Positions 26,615 through 35,989 of a stretch of DNA of 64,000 nt are shown here, in pieces. The notes under the pieces were generated by a model. That model searched no databases and was not told where the DNA came from. It saw nothing but the letters and a program-made list of their open reading frames with translations. The stretch covers positions 1 to 64,000 of the forward strand of contig JAGNKU010000001.1 of NCBI GenBank assembly GCA_017999985.1. The letters run 5' to 3'. Made by a program: the position numbers and the translations under genes. The stretch comes from Phycisphaerae bacterium. GTDB lineage: Bacteria > Planctomycetota > Phycisphaerae > UBA1845 > Fen-1342. Position 1 is the stretch's first letter. Every line of letters begins with the position of its first letter.

Positions 26615-28030
26615 CTACTCCGCTCGCGTTTCAAACGTCACGGCGACCGGCTTGAGTGGCTGACCGTCCTCGCTCACAAAGCCACGGTATTCATTCCGGT
26701 TGAGCCAGAACTCGTACGACCATCCCGGTTTCAGCCTGACCGGAACCGTCAGCACGCGGCGAGCAGCATCGTACGCCGGCTTGCCGGCGAGCTCGGGGAA
26801 GTGCGGACCACCGCCGACGATCGACCACGACTGGTCGCGCATCGGCCGGTCGAACTCGATGCGGATTTCCTTCAGGTTGGGATCCACATCCTGGGCGCCG
26901 TTCACCGGCGTCATCGACTTGACCTGCGGCGCATCCTTCTGGAGAGCCTCGTAGCGCGGCGCGTATTCATTGAAGAACGCGACGATCCGCGGCATGAACG
27001 CGTCGAGCGTCGGGTATTTCGCGCGGTTCGCCTCGTACTCCGCCAGCCGCTCCGCGAGTTCGCCGATCCATTCGAAGCCGCGCGCGTGCTCGGCCTCGAT
27101 CTGGCGCTTGGCGGCGCTGGCGCCGTCCGTCGCGTGCGTGTACCGGACCACGCAGGCCCGCACCAGCGATTCATACAGCACGGTCTGCGCCGATCCGTAC
27201 GCCTGGTCGCGCATGGTGTCCTCGCAATGGGCAAAGATGCGCTCGGCCGCCGGCTGCAGCGCGGCGAAGTGCGTATCCACCAGCGGGTTGGTGTACGAAT
27301 GGCAGAATTCGTGGACGACGGTCGGCACGAGGCCGTCGCCAAACTCGGGAACGCCTTCGTCGTCGAACTCCGACACGCCGATGACCGGCGTGATTTCCTC
27401 GCGCCCGTCGGGATAGCGGATCCCCACGCCGTAGTTGCCCCCGCCGTTGAGCAGGCCAACGAAAACGTGGAACTCCGCGCCGGGCCGCGCGCCGAAGAAC
27501 TTGTCGAACCACTTCAAGTAGCCGCGCTCGTTAAGCTTCTTCGTCAGCCGCTTGCCCGCGGCACTGTATAGCTTGCGCTGCGCCGTGCAGAAGTCGTTGA
27601 ACTTGGACTCGGCGACAAACTCCCGGGCGCGTTCCAGGAACTCGCGTGCCTCCGCCGCGTGCCAGCGCTGGTCCAGCCGCGCCGGCGGCAGGTCGAACGG
27701 CACCCGCTCCTTGAGCTCGCGCGTGTCCGTCAGATGCACCGCCATGCTCATCACGGCGTCGTAGCTCACACCCCGGCGGGCCCGCAGCTCGCGCGCCAGC
27801 TTGACGACGGCGTGATCGCGAAAGCCGCCGAACTGCTCCTCGACGGCCGTGGAGTACGCCGACTGCGAATTCGGCATGTTGTATTCCGGATGCCCGGCCA
27901 GCCGGAAGATGATGCTCATTAGCTCAACGCGCGGATCGACCCGCGCCACCAGCGCCGCCGGCTGCGAAGTGGCCGCCTGCGGCAGCGCCGGCAGCAGGAC
28001 CGCTGACACACACAGTGCCACGATGTACAT
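26615..28030 (-). CDS. Secreted DUF4932-like metalloprotease with C-terminal Ig-like domain
   Basis: 471 residues with GGAGGAG upstream and a signal peptide (about 1-20). The zinc-binding motif is VVHEFCHSY (HExxH at 240-244), and a downstream Glu in the helical region could be the third ligand. The architecture fits DUF4932-type gluzincin proteins. Residues about 370-470 form a bacterial Ig-like (Big_5-type) domain, marked by the phrase MTPVNGAQDVDPNLKEIRIEFDRPM. It probably cleaves peptides in the periplasm or outside. It may share a transcript with the sugar dehydrogenase, 90 bases downstream. Family call is from memory of the motif pattern. Confidence 0.75.
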   Translation of the reverse strand: MYIVALCVSAVLLPALPQAATSQPAALVARVDPRVELMSIIFRLAGHPEYNMPNSQSAYSTAVEEQFGGFRDHAVVKLARELRARRGVSYDAVMSMAVHLTDTRELKERVPFDLPPARLDQRWHAAEAREFLERAREFVAESKFNDFCTAQRKLYSAAGKRLTKKLNERGYLKWFDKFFGARPGAEFHVFVGLLNGGGNYGVGIRYPDGREEITPVIGVSEFDDEGVPEFGDGLVPTVVHEFCHSYTNPLVDTHFAALQPAAERIFAHCEDTMRDQAYGSAQTVLYESLVRACVVRYTHATDGASAAKRQIEAEHARGFEWIGELAERLAEYEANRAKYPTLDAFMPRIVAFFNEYAPRYEALQKDAPQVKSMTPVNGAQDVDPNLKEIRIEFDRPMRDQSWSIVGGGPHFPELAGKPAYDAARRVLTVPVRLKPGWSYEFWLNRNEYRGFVSEDGQPLKPVAVTFETRAE

Positions 28031-28061
28031 GACCCTGCTCCTCCGTTAAACGGGGCTGCCG

Positions 28062-29684
28062 TCAGCACACCAGCAACGAGCGCCCCGTCATCTCCGGCGG
28101 GACGGGCAGCCCCATCATCGTCAGCGCGGTCGGCATGACGTCCGCCAGCCGCCCGCCTTCGCGCAGCCGCGCGCCGCGGAACGACTCGCCGAAGACGTAC
28201 AGCGGCACCGGAAACGTCGTATGCGCCGTGTGCGGCCCGCCTGTCTCCGGATCGATCATCAGCTCGAAATTGCCGTGGTCCGCCGTGATGATCCCGCAGC
28301 CGCCGGCCTGCATGATCGCGTCATAGACCCTGCCGACGCACTCATCGACGGCCTTACACGCCTTCACCGCGGCGGGAATCGAGCCCGTGTGCCCGACCAT
28401 GTCCGGGTTCGCATAGTTCAGCACGATGAAATCGTCGACGCCGGTCGCGATCCGCTTCAACATCAGCTCGGTCACACCGTATGCCGACATCTCCGGCTGC
28501 AGGTCGTACGTTGCGACGCTCGGCGACGCGACGAGTTGCCGCTCCTCGCCGGGGAACGGCTCCTCGCGGTAGTCGTTGAAGAAGAACGTCACGTGCGCGT
28601 ACTTTTCGGTCTCGGCGCAGCGGAATTGGCGCAAACCGAGCTTCGACAGGTACTCACCGGCGATGTTGGCCATCTTCGGCAGCTTCGGGTACGCGACCTT
28701 CACAGGCAGCCCTTGCTCGTACGCCGTCATCGTCACGTAGTGGACGTCGAGCTTCTTGCCGCGGTCGAAGCCCATCTGCACCGTGGCCCCGGTCTTGTCC
28801 TGCGCCCGATAGGGAAACTCGTCGAGCGTGAAGGCCTTGGTCAGCTCGCGCGGCCGGTCGCCGCGGAAGTTGAAGTACGCGATCGCGTCGCCGTCGCGCA
28901 CCGTCGCCAGCGGCCGCCGGCCATCCGGGCTGATCACCGTGGGCGTTACGAACTCGTCGCCCTGCATGTTCGCTTCGGTCGGGTGGTCGTAGTAGCGCTG
29001 CATGGCCTCGGTCGCGCTGGGCGCCGCGTCCGCGTCGCCGTGCACGAGCATCCGGTAGGCCCGGGCCACGCGGTCCCAGCGGTTGTCGCGGTCCATCGCC
29101 CAGTAGCGCCCGCACACGCTGGCAATCTGACCCACGCCGATCCGGCGGAGCTGCGCCTCGATCTGCTGCACGTAGCCGATGCCGCTGTTCGGCGGCGAGT
29201 CGCGGCCGTCCGTGAAGCAGTGCACGTAGACCTCTTTCAGGCCCCGGCGCGCCGCCAGCTCCACGACGCCGTACAGGTGCTCCAGCAGCGAGTGCACGCC
29301 GATATCGCTGGCCAGGCCAAAAACATGCAGCCGACCGCGGCGCGCCAGGCACGTCTCGACGGCCGCCACCAGCTCGGCATTCTGAAAGAACGAGCCGTCG
29401 CGGATGGCCTTGGTGATCCGCACGGAGTCCTGGTCCACGATCCGCCCGGCGCCGATGTTCTGGTGCCCGACCTCGCTGTTGCCCATCGTCCCCTCGGGCA
29501 GCCCGACATCGAAACCGCTGGTCTGAATCAGCGTGCGCGGCCACTCGGCCCGCAGCCGCGCGTCCACCGGCGGCTGCGCCAGCTTGATCGTATTGGCATG
29601 GTCCCATTTCGGGTCCGGGTTCTCGCCCCATCCGTCGCGCACAAGCAAGATACATGGCCGGCACTTCACCACCGTCGACGCCAT
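28062..29684 (-). CDS. gpmI: 2,3-bisphosphoglycerate-independent phosphoglycerate mutase
   Basis: 540 residues from an ATG with GGGAG upstream; an open frame continues upstream to 30293 but runs over the next gene. Asp17 in VRDGWG and the catalytic Ser70 in TMGNSEVGHQNIGAG mark the alkaline-phosphatase-like metal site. HCFTDGRDSPP and ITADHGNFE carry further manganese ligands. It interconverts 3- and 2-phosphoglycerate in glycolysis and gluconeogenesis. The usual family LILDGWG appears here as LLVRDGWG, keeping the metal-binding Asp. Confidence 0.95.
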   Translation of the reverse strand: MASTVVKCRPCILLVRDGWGENPDPKWDHANTIKLAQPPVDARLRAEWPRTLIQTSGFDVGLPEGTMGNSEVGHQNIGAGRIVDQDSVRITKAIRDGSFFQNAELVAAVETCLARRGRLHVFGLASDIGVHSLLEHLYGVVELAARRGLKEVYVHCFTDGRDSPPNSGIGYVQQIEAQLRRIGVGQIASVCGRYWAMDRDNRWDRVARAYRMLVHGDADAAPSATEAMQRYYDHPTEANMQGDEFVTPTVISPDGRRPLATVRDGDAIAYFNFRGDRPRELTKAFTLDEFPYRAQDKTGATVQMGFDRGKKLDVHYVTMTAYEQGLPVKVAYPKLPKMANIAGEYLSKLGLRQFRCAETEKYAHVTFFFNDYREEPFPGEERQLVASPSVATYDLQPEMSAYGVTELMLKRIATGVDDFIVLNYANPDMVGHTGSIPAAVKACKAVDECVGRVYDAIMQAGGCGIITADHGNFELMIDPETGGPHTAHTTFPVPLYVFGESFRGARLREGGRLADVMPTALTMMGLPVPPEMTGRSLLVC

Positions 29685-29873
29685 CGAATGCACTCCCAGG
29701 GCTCGCCGGCCCGGACGGCGGCGGCGCCAAAATCCCGCCGCCGGCCCGCAGACAGCCACGCAGCCCCACGGCATAATAGCGGCATAGCACCGCCGGGGCG
29801 AATCGACGGACCGGCGGGTCCCGTCCCGGGTCGCGGACTTGGGTGGCGAATCTCGGTGCGAGGGCTGGCAGGC

Positions 29874-30689
29874 ATGAGACTCGAGAGTGGACCGGCCAAG
29901 GCGGACCGCAACTGGCAGCTCGTCCGCAGCGTCATCTTCCTGGGCTTCGCTCTGTATTTCGTCTACGACGGCGCGCTCGGCTGGCCCAAGAAGAACCGCG
30001 TGGAAGCGGAGCGGAAGCTGGCCGCGCCGGAGCCGTTCGGCGGCCAGGTGAAGTACGACAGCCTGGGCGAAACGCCGACCAAAAGCGACTTCGACAAGCT
30101 GCTCCGAAGCCGGCCCACCAGGCTCGACCAGGTCCGCGCCGCGCTCGGCGAGCCGACGTTCACGGATGAAGCGGACCACTATTTCATGAGCCGCTACGGC
30201 TATGCCCGCATCAGTGCCAGGGGCGGGACGATCACATTGAACCCATCCGACTGGGTCACCTGGTACAAGACGCGTGATGAGGTCCGGCAGCAATTCCTCT
30301 GGGCCCTGCTCCCCACACCATTCGGCCTGTACTTCCTGTGGCGGCTGATCAAGGCCATGACCCTGCGTGTCACGATCGACGACGAGGGTATGGTCTACGC
30401 CGGCAAGCGGATCGCGTTCGCCGACATGGTCTCACTCCGCGACTACAACGCCAAAGGCTGGATTGACCTGTACTACAACGCGGGCTCCGCACAGCGCAAG
30501 CTCCGGCTCGACAACGAGAAAGTAAAGCTCTTCGACGAGATCATCGCGGCCATCTGCCAGGCCAAGGGCTTCCGCAACGAGCAGCAGGAATACGCCGCCC
30601 GCAAGGCCCGCGAGGAGGCCGAGGCCGCCCCGGATGCAGAGTCCGCCGAAACCGAATCGACCGAGCCCCCGGCCGACGACAAGCGGTAG
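29874..30689 (+). CDS. Two-helix membrane protein of unknown function
   Basis: 271 residues starting at ATG after GCGAGGGCTGGCAGG. One hydrophobic segment lies near the N-terminus (about 18-35, [17 protein letters not shown]) and a second at about 141-158. A small domain between them (about 60-130) includes [15 protein letters not shown], like the SmpA/OmlA-type 'hinge' motif. The C-terminal part (about 160-235) resembles a PH-like domain, followed by a charged Ala/Glu tail. It precedes GDP-fucose synthase by 28 bases on the same strand. No function assigned. Confidence 0.65.
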   Translation: MRLESGPAKADRNWQLVRSVIFLGFALYFVYDGALGWPKKNRVEAERKLAAPEPFGGQVKYDSLGETPTKSDFDKLLRSRPTRLDQVRAALGEPTFTDEADHYFMSRYGYARISARGGTITLNPSDWVTWYKTRDEVRQQFLWALLPTPFGLYFLWRLIKAMTLRVTIDDEGMVYAGKRIAFADMVSLRDYNAKGWIDLYYNAGSAQRKLRLDNEKVKLFDEIIAAICQAKGFRNEQQEYAARKAREEAEAAPDAESAETESTEPPADDKR

Positions 30690-30717
30690 GGTGGGCATCG
30701 CCCACCTGGAGCACTCC

Positions 30718-31686
30718 GTGACCGCGCAATCCTGGCCCGACCGTCGCATCTGCGTCACCGGCGGCGCCGGATTTCTCGGCTCGTTCATCATTGAGCGACT
30801 GGTCGCCAAAGGCGCCCGCCGCGAGAACATCTTCGTTCCGCTGATCCAGGACTTTGATCTGACGCGCGAGGCCGACGTCGCGCGCATGTACGACGCCGCC
30901 CGGCCGGACCTCGTCATCCACCTCGCAGCCGAGGTCGGCGGTATCGGCGCCAACCGGCAGCGCCCCGGCCGCTTCTTCTACGCGAACATGGCGATGGGCC
31001 TGCACCTGATCGAGCACGCCCGCCAGCGCGGCGTCGCCAAGTTCGTCCAGGTCGGCACCATCTGCGCGTACCCGAAATTCACGCCGGTGCCGTTCCGCGA
31101 GGATGATTTGTGGAACGGCTACCCGGAAGAGACGAACGCCCCGTACGGCATCGCAAAGAAGGCGCTGCTCGTCATGTGCCAGTCGTACCGCGCGCAGTAC
31201 GGCCTGAACGCGATCTACCTGCTGCCGGTGAACCTGTACGGCCCGCGCGACAACTTCGACCTGCACACGTCGCACGTCATCCCGGCGATGATCCGCAAGT
31301 TCTGGGAAGCCAAGCAGAACGGTGCCGGCGAGGTCGTGCTCTGGGGTGACGGCTCGCCGACGCGCGAGTTCCTGTACGTCGAGGACGCCGCCCTGGGGAT
31401 CGTCACCGCCGCCGCCCGGTACGACGGCGCCGCGCCGGTGAATCTCGGCAACGGCCGCGAGATCCGGATCAAGGACCTGGCGGACATCATCGCGCGCGAG
31501 ATCGGCTACATGGGCCGGATCGTCTGGGACACGACGCAACCCAACGGCCAGCCGCGCCGTTGTCTCGACGTGACCCGCGCGCGGGAGCTGTTCGGCTTCG
31601 AGGCCCGGACGCCGTTCGAGGACGGCCTGCGGTGGACGATCGCGTGGTATCGCGACCACGCGCGCGAAATCGTCAGCCACGGCTGA
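30718..31686 (+). CDS. fcl: GDP-L-fucose synthase (GDP-4-keto-6-deoxymannose epimerase/reductase)
   Basis: 322 residues from a GTG with GGAG 7 bases upstream; earlier in-frame starts overlap the preceding gene. The Rossmann motif is TGGAGFLG (14-21), and the SDR active site includes Tyr143-x-x-x-Lys147 in [10 protein letters not shown]. The [10 protein letters not shown] and [14 protein letters not shown] segments are typical of the family. It makes GDP-L-fucose from GDP-4-keto-6-deoxy-D-mannose with NADPH. The partner GDP-mannose 4,6-dehydratase is not in the window. It fits supply of fucose for the surface glycans handled at 7-17 kb. Confidence 0.9.
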   Translation: MTAQSWPDRRICVTGGAGFLGSFIIERLVAKGARRENIFVPLIQDFDLTREADVARMYDAARPDLVIHLAAEVGGIGANRQRPGRFFYANMAMGLHLIEHARQRGVAKFVQVGTICAYPKFTPVPFREDDLWNGYPEETNAPYGIAKKALLVMCQSYRAQYGLNAIYLLPVNLYGPRDNFDLHTSHVIPAMIRKFWEAKQNGAGEVVLWGDGSPTREFLYVEDAALGIVTAAARYDGAAPVNLGNGREIRIKDLADIIAREIGYMGRIVWDTTQPNGQPRRCLDVTRARELFGFEARTPFEDGLRWTIAWYRDHAREIVSHG

Positions 31687-31722
31687 TAGCGGCTTCGCCG
31701 AACAAACAAGGCTGCGCAAACC

Positions 31723-31806
31723 ATCAGAGCCCCGAGCGCCAGCGAGTAGGTTCCCGGCGGACCTCGGTCCATCCGGCAACCCGTCGCTCGCGCTCGGGGC
31801 CCTGAT
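31723..31806. repeat. Long imperfect inverted repeat between convergent genes
   Basis: Arms of about 34 bases (31723-31757 and 31773-31806) are near reverse complements; the core GCCCCGAGCGC is exact and a few bases differ beyond it. A second small palindrome (GCGGGC-GTGAC-GCCCGC) follows at about 31814-31830. It lies between the 3' ends of fcl and kbl. The sequence style resembles dispersed REP-like hairpins I associate with planctomycete genomes; it could stop transcription from both sides although no T-run follows. Confidence 0.65.
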
Positions 31807-31840
31807 GCCGACTGCGGGCGTGACGCCCGCACCACACCTG

Positions 31841-33082
31841 CTACTCGCCGTACTTCGCGATGATCTGTTCCTTCGTCTTACCGAGAATGTCGTACTTCTT
31901 CCCGACCTTTGTGAACGCCGCGATCGCCTTGTCGATGTGGCTGAACTCGTGCGCCGCCGACATCTGGCAGCGGATGCGGGCCAGGCCCTTGCCGACGACC
32001 GGGTAGAAGAAGCCGATCACGTAGATGCCCTCGGCGTACATGTCACGCGCGACATCCTGGGCCAGCTTCGCGTTGTAGAGCATGATCGGGACAATCGGGT
32101 GCTCGCCGGGCTTGATGTCGAAGCCGGCCTTCGTCATGCCTTCGCGGAAGCGCTTCGTGTTCGCCATCACCTTGTCGCGCAGCGCGGTCGACTCGGTAAT
32201 CATGTCGAACACGGTGATCGACGCCTTCACGACGATCGGCGACACCGTGTTGCTGAACAGGTACGGGCGGCTGCGCTGCCGCAGCATCTCGATGATCTCT
32301 TTGCGGCCGGTCGTGAAGCCGCCGGACGCCCCGCCCAGCGCCTTGCCCAGCGTGCCGGTGATGATGTCCACCTTGCCCATCACGCCGCAGTACTCGGTCG
32401 AGCCGCGGCCGGTCTTGCCCATGAAGCCGGTGCAGTGGCAGTCGTCGACCATGACCAGGGCGTCGTACTTTTCGGCCAGTGCGCAGATCTTGTCGAGCTG
32501 CGCGACGGTGCCGTCCATGGAGAACGCGCCGTCGGTCGCGATCATGCGGTACCGCGCGCCCTTCGCCTCCTGGAGCTTCGCCTCCAGGTCGGCCATGTCG
32601 TTGTTCTTGTAGATCAACCGGGTCGCTTTGCAGAGCCGGATGCCGTCGATGATCGACGCGTGGTTCAGCGCGTCGGTGATGATCATGTCATCCTTGCCCA
32701 GCAGCGGCTCGAACACGCCGCCGTTGGCATCGAAGCACGCGCAGTAGAGGATCGTGTCTTCGGTCTTGAAGAACTGCGCGATCTTGGACTCGAGCTCGCG
32801 GTGGATGTCCTGCGTGCCGCAGATGAAGCGCACGCTGCTCATGCCGTAACCGTGCGTCTTCAGGGCCTCGTGCGCCGCCTCGATCACGCGCGGGTGCGAG
32901 GAGAGGCCCAGGTAGTTGTTCGCGCAGAAGTTGATTACGTTCTTCTTGGGCGCGCCGAGCGGATACTCCACCTGGATGTCCGCCGCCTGCGGGCCCAGGA
33001 TGTAACGCTCTTCCTTGTACAGGCCGGCCTCGCGCACCGCGGCCAGCTCCTTCTGCAGGTCCTGCTTCATTTTGCCGAACAT
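31841..33082 (-). CDS. kbl: 2-amino-3-ketobutyrate CoA ligase (glycine C-acetyltransferase)
   Basis: 413 residues starting at MFGKMK with CGGAG upstream. [14 protein letters not shown] (51-64), [10 protein letters not shown] (211-220) and the PLP-lysine motif [10 protein letters not shown] (Lys247) define the alpha-oxoamine synthase family. It cleaves 2-amino-3-ketobutyrate with CoA to glycine and acetyl-CoA. The related enzyme BioF is excluded mainly because tdh lies 50 bases upstream on the same strand, forming the classic threonine-degradation pair. Confidence 0.94.
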   Translation of the reverse strand: MFGKMKQDLQKELAAVREAGLYKEERYILGPQAADIQVEYPLGAPKKNVINFCANNYLGLSSHPRVIEAAHEALKTHGYGMSSVRFICGTQDIHRELESKIAQFFKTEDTILYCACFDANGGVFEPLLGKDDMIITDALNHASIIDGIRLCKATRLIYKNNDMADLEAKLQEAKGARYRMIATDGAFSMDGTVAQLDKICALAEKYDALVMVDDCHCTGFMGKTGRGSTEYCGVMGKVDIITGTLGKALGGASGGFTTGRKEIIEMLRQRSRPYLFSNTVSPIVVKASITVFDMITESTALRDKVMANTKRFREGMTKAGFDIKPGEHPIVPIMLYNAKLAQDVARDMYAEGIYVIGFFYPVVGKGLARIRCQMSAAHEFSHIDKAIAAFTKVGKKYDILGKTKEQIIAKYGE

Positions 33083-33132
33083 GGGTTCGCTCCGAAAAAG
33101 ATGTCGGTCGGGTCCGCTGACCCGGCACAAGG

Positions 33133-34242
33133 CTACTTACGCCGCTTCAACGCCGCCTGATACTCTTCTTTGTCCGGGAACAGCACAACCTTCGCGCTGG
33201 TCCGCGGCCGCTCCAGCATCTTGCCGAAGCCCGCCGCGAACTCCGTCAGCGGGAACAGGTCCGTGATCACCGGCGTGGGGTCCAACCGCCCAGAGGCCAG
33301 CAGGTTCCGGTTGCGGTACCAGGTGTCGAAGATCTTGCGGCCGTTGATGCCGTGGATCTGGCAGCCCTTGAAGACAATCCCGTTGTTATACGCGATCGGC
33401 AGCGTGTTCTCGCTGGCCACGCCGAACGCCGTCACGCGGCCGGCCTTGCGCACCGCGGCGAAGCAGTCATCGACCGAGTCCTGCGAGCCGACCATCTCGA
33501 GCGCGATGTCCACGCCGTTGCCGCCGGTGTGGTCGTTCACGAACTCGAGCCGTTCCTTGCCGGTCGTCTTGTTAGTGTACATCTGCAGATCGGCACCCAT
33601 CCGCTGGCCGATCTTCATGTTCACGTCGTACTTGCCGAAGTGGATGATCTTCGCGACGCCGACCGCGCGGGCCACGCCGATCGCGAACAGGCTGATCGGC
33701 CCGTCACCGGTGATCAGCATCGTCTTGCCGGCCACGTCCGCGTCCTCGCCCAGCACGGCGTACGTCGCGTTGCCCAGCGGCTCCTGGATCGTCGCGATCT
33801 CCGGCGGGATCGACTTGTCGTTCGGCCAGCAGATCGACTCCGGCAGCGCGAAGTACTGCGCGAAGCAGCCGTCGTAGTCCACGCCCAGGATCTTCATGTG
33901 CAAACCGACGTGCGGCGAGCCCAGCATCGTGGTCAGGTCGCCCGGGTCGAAAATGTGCGTCTCGGCGGAGATGTAGTCCCCGACCTTGATGCGCTTGCAG
34001 TGCTCACCGACCTCGACGACCTCGCCGGCGACCTCGTGGCCGAGGATCTGCGGCAGGGCCTTGGCGCCGATGCGCCCGTTCGCCCACGGGTCCCACTTGT
34101 AGATGTGCACGTCCGTGCCGCAGATGCTGGTGGCGCGCACCTTCACGATCACCCAGTCCGACTTGGGCTGGGGGATCGGCTTGTCCTGCAGCTCGGCGCC
34201 GAGTTCGGGTTTGGTCTTGACCACGGCTTTCATGGTCGCCAT
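33133..34242 (-). CDS. tdh: L-threonine 3-dehydrogenase, zinc-type MDR family
   Basis: 369 residues from an ATG with AGGAGA. The catalytic zinc site is visible: Cys41 in SICGTDVH and His69-Glu70 in [14 protein letters not shown]. The Rossmann domain begins near residue 165 ([19 protein letters not shown]). It oxidises L-threonine with NAD+ to 2-amino-3-ketobutyrate, which Kbl then splits. The four cysteines of the structural zinc lobe present in E. coli Tdh are absent; the corresponding stretch (about 92-118) contains no Cys and is slightly expanded. Substrate assignment rests on similarity and the kbl neighbour. Confidence 0.88.
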   Translation of the reverse strand: MATMKAVVKTKPELGAELQDKPIPQPKSDWVIVKVRATSICGTDVHIYKWDPWANGRIGAKALPQILGHEVAGEVVEVGEHCKRIKVGDYISAETHIFDPGDLTTMLGSPHVGLHMKILGVDYDGCFAQYFALPESICWPNDKSIPPEIATIQEPLGNATYAVLGEDADVAGKTMLITGDGPISLFAIGVARAVGVAKIIHFGKYDVNMKIGQRMGADLQMYTNKTTGKERLEFVNDHTGGNGVDIALEMVGSQDSVDDCFAAVRKAGRVTAFGVASENTLPIAYNNGIVFKGCQIHGINGRKIFDTWYRNRNLLASGRLDPTPVITDLFPLTEFAAGFGKMLERPRTSAKVVLFPDKEEYQAALKRRK

Positions 34243-34399
34243 AAACGGTTCTCCTGTGAGTGAGAGTCTATCGCCGGCACAGTCGACCGGTTGCACCGGG
34301 GATTGAGACGGCGCCCCAGATCGAGCAGTGTAGAGCCGGCGAATCACTGCGACAAGTGGCCGCCGCGCGCGCCGCCGCCGCGTAAACAGGAGTCCGCCC

Positions 34400-35167
34400 G
34401 TGCTGAATTGGCCGATCCTGGCATGCCTCGCCGCCCTGACGCCGGGCGCCGGCGACCCGCCGCCCGCATCCGCCCCGACCTCCGCCGCCAGCGGATTCAT
34501 CTATAAGACCATTGCCTTCAATGACGTAACTTGCGCCTACTGCGTCTACGTCCCGCCGGACTACACGCCCGACCGGGCCTGGCCGGTGATCCTGTTCCTG
34601 CACGGCTCCGGGGAGCGCGGCGATGACGGATTCCTGCAGACCGACGTGGGGCTCGGCTGGGCGCTCCGCCGGAACTACCGCGCCATCCCCGCGATCGTCG
34701 TCATGCCGCAGTGCCGCCCGGGCGAGACCTGGGCTGGCGAGATGGGCACGTTGGCGCTGCGCTGCGTGGAGGCGATTTCACACGAGTACCACCTCGACGC
34801 GCAACGGCTGTATCTCACCGGGCTGTCGCTCGGCGGACACGGGGCGTGGCACCTGGCCGCCCGCGTGCCGGATCGCTTCGCCGCGCTCATCGTGATCTGC
34901 GGCTTCGCGGACCTCAGCGACTCGGATACCGAGGCCCGGCAACTGGCGCCGCAACTCAAAGACATCCCGATCCTGTGCTTTCATGGCGCGCAGGACGCGA
35001 ACGTCCCGGTGCAGAAGACGCGCGAGATGGTCGCCGCCATCCGCGCCGCGGGGGGACATATCGAGTACACGGAATACAAGGACGGCACACACTTCATCTG
35101 GGATCGCGTGTACGAGAACCGCGAAGTGTGGAAGTGGCTGTTCGAGCAGCGGCGCACCGACCGCTGA
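34400..35167 (+). CDS. Secreted alpha/beta-hydrolase esterase (phospholipase/carboxylesterase type)
   Basis: 255 residues from a GTG with CAGGAG upstream. A short signal-like hydrophobic N-terminus precedes the hydrolase. LFLHGSGERGDDGF supplies the oxyanion loop, GLSLGG carries Ser143, HGAQDANVP holds Asp199, and GTHFIWD holds His231. The fold matches the esterase/prolyl-oligopeptidase-like family often linked to acetyl or feruloyl removal from plant polysaccharides. It is divergent from tdh; substrate unknown. Confidence 0.82.
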   Translation: MLNWPILACLAALTPGAGDPPPASAPTSAASGFIYKTIAFNDVTCAYCVYVPPDYTPDRAWPVILFLHGSGERGDDGFLQTDVGLGWALRRNYRAIPAIVVMPQCRPGETWAGEMGTLALRCVEAISHEYHLDAQRLYLTGLSLGGHGAWHLAARVPDRFAALIVICGFADLSDSDTEARQLAPQLKDIPILCFHGAQDANVPVQKTREMVAAIRAAGGHIEYTEYKDGTHFIWDRVYENREVWKWLFEQRRTDR

Positions 35168-35249
35168 CGCCCGGGTCGCATGACTTTTGCCGCACCGGCG
35201 ATATACTCCCGCCATGCAAGTTCGACCGGCCCATCGCGGGAGCGCCTCC

Positions 35250-35786
35250 ATGCACTACGCACGCCGTTGCCTGCTTCTGGTTCTCGCGTCCGTCACGCTC
35301 GGCCTGGGCGCCTGCAATGCGCCGACCACCGAGGTGCAGCCATCCGACCCCGAGGTCGCCCAGTACGTCCAGCTCGTCCTGCCTGCCCGCATCGAGATTC
35401 AGCGCTTCCTGACCAAGCCGGTCAGCTTTGCCAGCGACGGCAGCGCCGACGGCCTGGAGGTCATACTGGCCGCCTACGACTCGGCCGGCGATCTCACCAA
35501 GGTCGTCGGCACGTTCCACTTCGAGCTGCAGGTGCGCAAGGTCGGCGAGACCATCGGCACGCGGGCCGCATTCTGGCCGGTCGACATCAAGACCGAGAAG
35601 GCCATGCGCATGTATCGCGATCAGCTCTCGCGCTTCTACGACTTTCCGCTGCAGCTTGAGCAGAAGCCGTTGCCCCCCGGCCAGTACACGCTGAATGTCT
35701 GGCTGCACCTGCCGACCGGCGGCCGCCTCTTCGACGAGTACGAATTCACGTACGACGGCTCCGGCGCCCCGCCACTCCGCTCCTAG
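35250..35786 (+). CDS. Lipoprotein of unknown function
   Basis: 178 residues from an ATG with CGGGAG upstream; an in-frame ATG at 35214 is less well placed. The lipobox LGLGAC puts the lipidated Cys near residue 22. The mature part is an Ig-like beta sandwich (LPARIEIQRFLTKPVSF; GTFHFELQVRK; PPGQYTLNVWLHLP). No family is recognised. It is probably anchored in a membrane on the periplasmic side. The next gene, dsbD, begins about 200 bases downstream. Confidence 0.65.
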   Translation: MHYARRCLLLVLASVTLGLGACNAPTTEVQPSDPEVAQYVQLVLPARIEIQRFLTKPVSFASDGSADGLEVILAAYDSAGDLTKVVGTFHFELQVRKVGETIGTRAAFWPVDIKTEKAMRMYRDQLSRFYDFPLQLEQKPLPPGQYTLNVWLHLPTGGRLFDEYEFTYDGSGAPPLRS

Positions 35787-35989
35787 GACCGCACGCCCAA
35801 CCGAACCCCGCGCGGCAGCGACCGGCCACGGTAACGACGGCCCAGGGCAGTAACCGATCCGGGTTGGGAATCCCCCGCCCCCGCACCGGGTATACTCTAG
35901 GAGCGTAGCTTCGCCCGGCCGGCCACCGGTCCGGGCACAACGGAGGTAGCTTCGCACGCAACGTGGACCGCAGCAGAGGTGCCCGCCGT

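Noticed and set aside
28221-29873. Upstream extension of the two-helix membrane protein
   Set aside because: It runs antisense through gpmI; the real start is the ATG at 29874.
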